A DNA stretch of 6,289 nt from Synergistaceae bacterium. Lineage in GTDB: Bacteria; Synergistota; Synergistia; Synergistales; Aminobacteriaceae. The notes under the pieces are model-generated. The model worked only from the letters and a program-made list of their open reading frames with translations, made no database searches and was not told the origin of the DNA. A program made the translations under genes and the position numbers. Positions within the stretch are counted from its first letter, which is position 1; the number at the start of each line of letters is the position of its first letter. The stretch spans positions 1-6,289 of the forward strand of contig JAISSA010000101.1 in the NCBI GenBank assembly GCA_031273365.1, in the 5' to 3' direction. Below are positions 5,990 to 6,289 of this stretch, piece by piece.

Positions 5990-6025
5990 ATGCTGGAAAC
6001 AACGGCCGTCGGCATCGCGACATGA
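5990..6025 (+). CDS. Possible 11-residue leader peptide coupled to the SUI1 gene
   Basis: ATG at 5990 is exactly 8 nt after GAGGAGG (5975-5981). It encodes MLETTAVGIAT and stops at TGA 6023-6025, overlapping the downstream ATG (6022) as ATGA. A well placed ribosome site plus this overlap suggests that ribosomes ending here restart on the SUI1 gene, which has no good ribosome site of its own. The alternative is that the same Shine-Dalgarno serves the in-frame ATG at 5983, only 1 nt away (4 nt if GAGG at 5975-5978 is counted), giving SUI1 13 extra residues and no leader peptide. Confidence 0.35.
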   Translation: MLETTAVGIAT

Positions 6026-6289
6026 AGGCAAACAGGCAGAACAGGAACATATCGGAAGATTTTTCCGTTTCTATCGGACAGATTACAGGAAGGGAAACTG
6101 TGGGGAAGAAGACGCCGACGGGGGAGGAACCAGGGGCCCCAGCGGAGAGCGCGACCACCGTCAAAACCTCCATCGTGATGCCCGAGGCCGTCGTCGCGTC
6201 GTTCGCGCAGGTGACGCTGCACCGGCAGACGGCCGGGCGTGCCGGCAGGACGGTGACGATGGTCACGGTGAAGCCGCCTCGCCCGCCCG
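6022..6289 (+). CDS. yciH: SUI1/YciH (eIF1-like) family protein, 3' end outside window
   Basis: The visible part is 89 codons. Residues about 63-84 read QVTLHRQTAGRAGRTVTMVT, which fits the start of the SUI1 fold (VRI.RQT.GRKGK.V..I in YciH). The following conserved C-terminal half lies beyond the window. SUI1 proteins bind the small ribosomal subunit; E. coli YciH has been reported to act like eIF1/IF3 in rejecting aberrant initiation complexes in vitro. The N-terminal region (1-60) is longer than usual, polar and probably disordered. The start is uncertain: ATG 6022 overlaps an 11-codon leader as ATGA, while the in-frame ATG 5983 would add MVHAGNNGRRHRD. The frame is closed upstream by TGA at 5974. 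It lies about 110 nt after cpxA on the same strand and may be partly cotranscribed. Confidence 0.75.
   Translation, partial: MKANRQNRNISEDFSVSIGQITGRETVGKKTPTGEEPGAPAESATTVKTSIVMPEAVVASFAQVTLHRQTAGRAGRTVTMVTVKPPRPP

Noticed and set aside
4448..6031. Minus-strand open frame of 527 codons
   Set aside because: It is antisense to cpxA, which has all kinase motifs. The reverse frame is low-information and Arg/His/Gln-rich.
1..6289. CRISPR array, tRNA, rRNA or insertion sequence
   Set aside because: No regularly spaced repeats, cloverleaf or rRNA motifs, transposase frame or terminal inverted repeats are visible.

Overview
The window is a GC-rich bacterial segment of about 6.3 kb with two divergent blocks separated by a regulatory spacer of about 250 bp. 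Flagella, a two-membrane style Cpx envelope-stress pair, a bacterial SUI1/YciH homologue and strong AGGAGG-type ribosome sites are all present. A diderm anaerobe such as a member of Synergistota would fit, but this lineage is a guess from overall style and no marker gene proves it.

Left block, minus strand (3526 down to 1): a 284-residue protein of unknown function is followed after 50 nt by fliD, the flagellar filament cap. fliD runs off the left edge after 873 codons without a stop. It is almost twice the usual length because its variable outer region carries a large insert with repeated 'G-acidic-DF' modules. Its terminal domains keep the FliD pattern.

Spacer (3527-3779): it contains an exact match to the enterobacterial CpxR operator, GTAAA-N5-GTAAA, followed by a plausible -10 for the rightward gene and two GC-rich hairpins in its leader.

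Right block, plus strand: cpxR (OmpR-family response regulator) and cpxA (sensor histidine kinase) overlap by ATGA. Both resemble the enterobacterial CpxR/CpxA pair closely, at the DNA-binding helix region and at the H-box and G-box. cpxR appears to start at a rare AUU codon that sits 8 nt after a strong Shine-Dalgarno and aligns with Met1 of E. coli CpxR. Starting at the first ATG would remove the first beta strand of the receiver.

Right edge: after about 110 nt comes the start of a SUI1/YciH (eIF1-like) gene, cut by the window end. Its leader has a Shine-Dalgarno buried in a perfect 8-bp hairpin and an 11-codon ORF whose stop overlaps the SUI1 start codon, suggesting translational control.

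The main proposal is that CpxRA autoregulates through the box in the spacer and may also control the divergent flagellar-cap unit. In E. coli the gene divergent from cpxRA is cpxP. This is inference from layout and motif.
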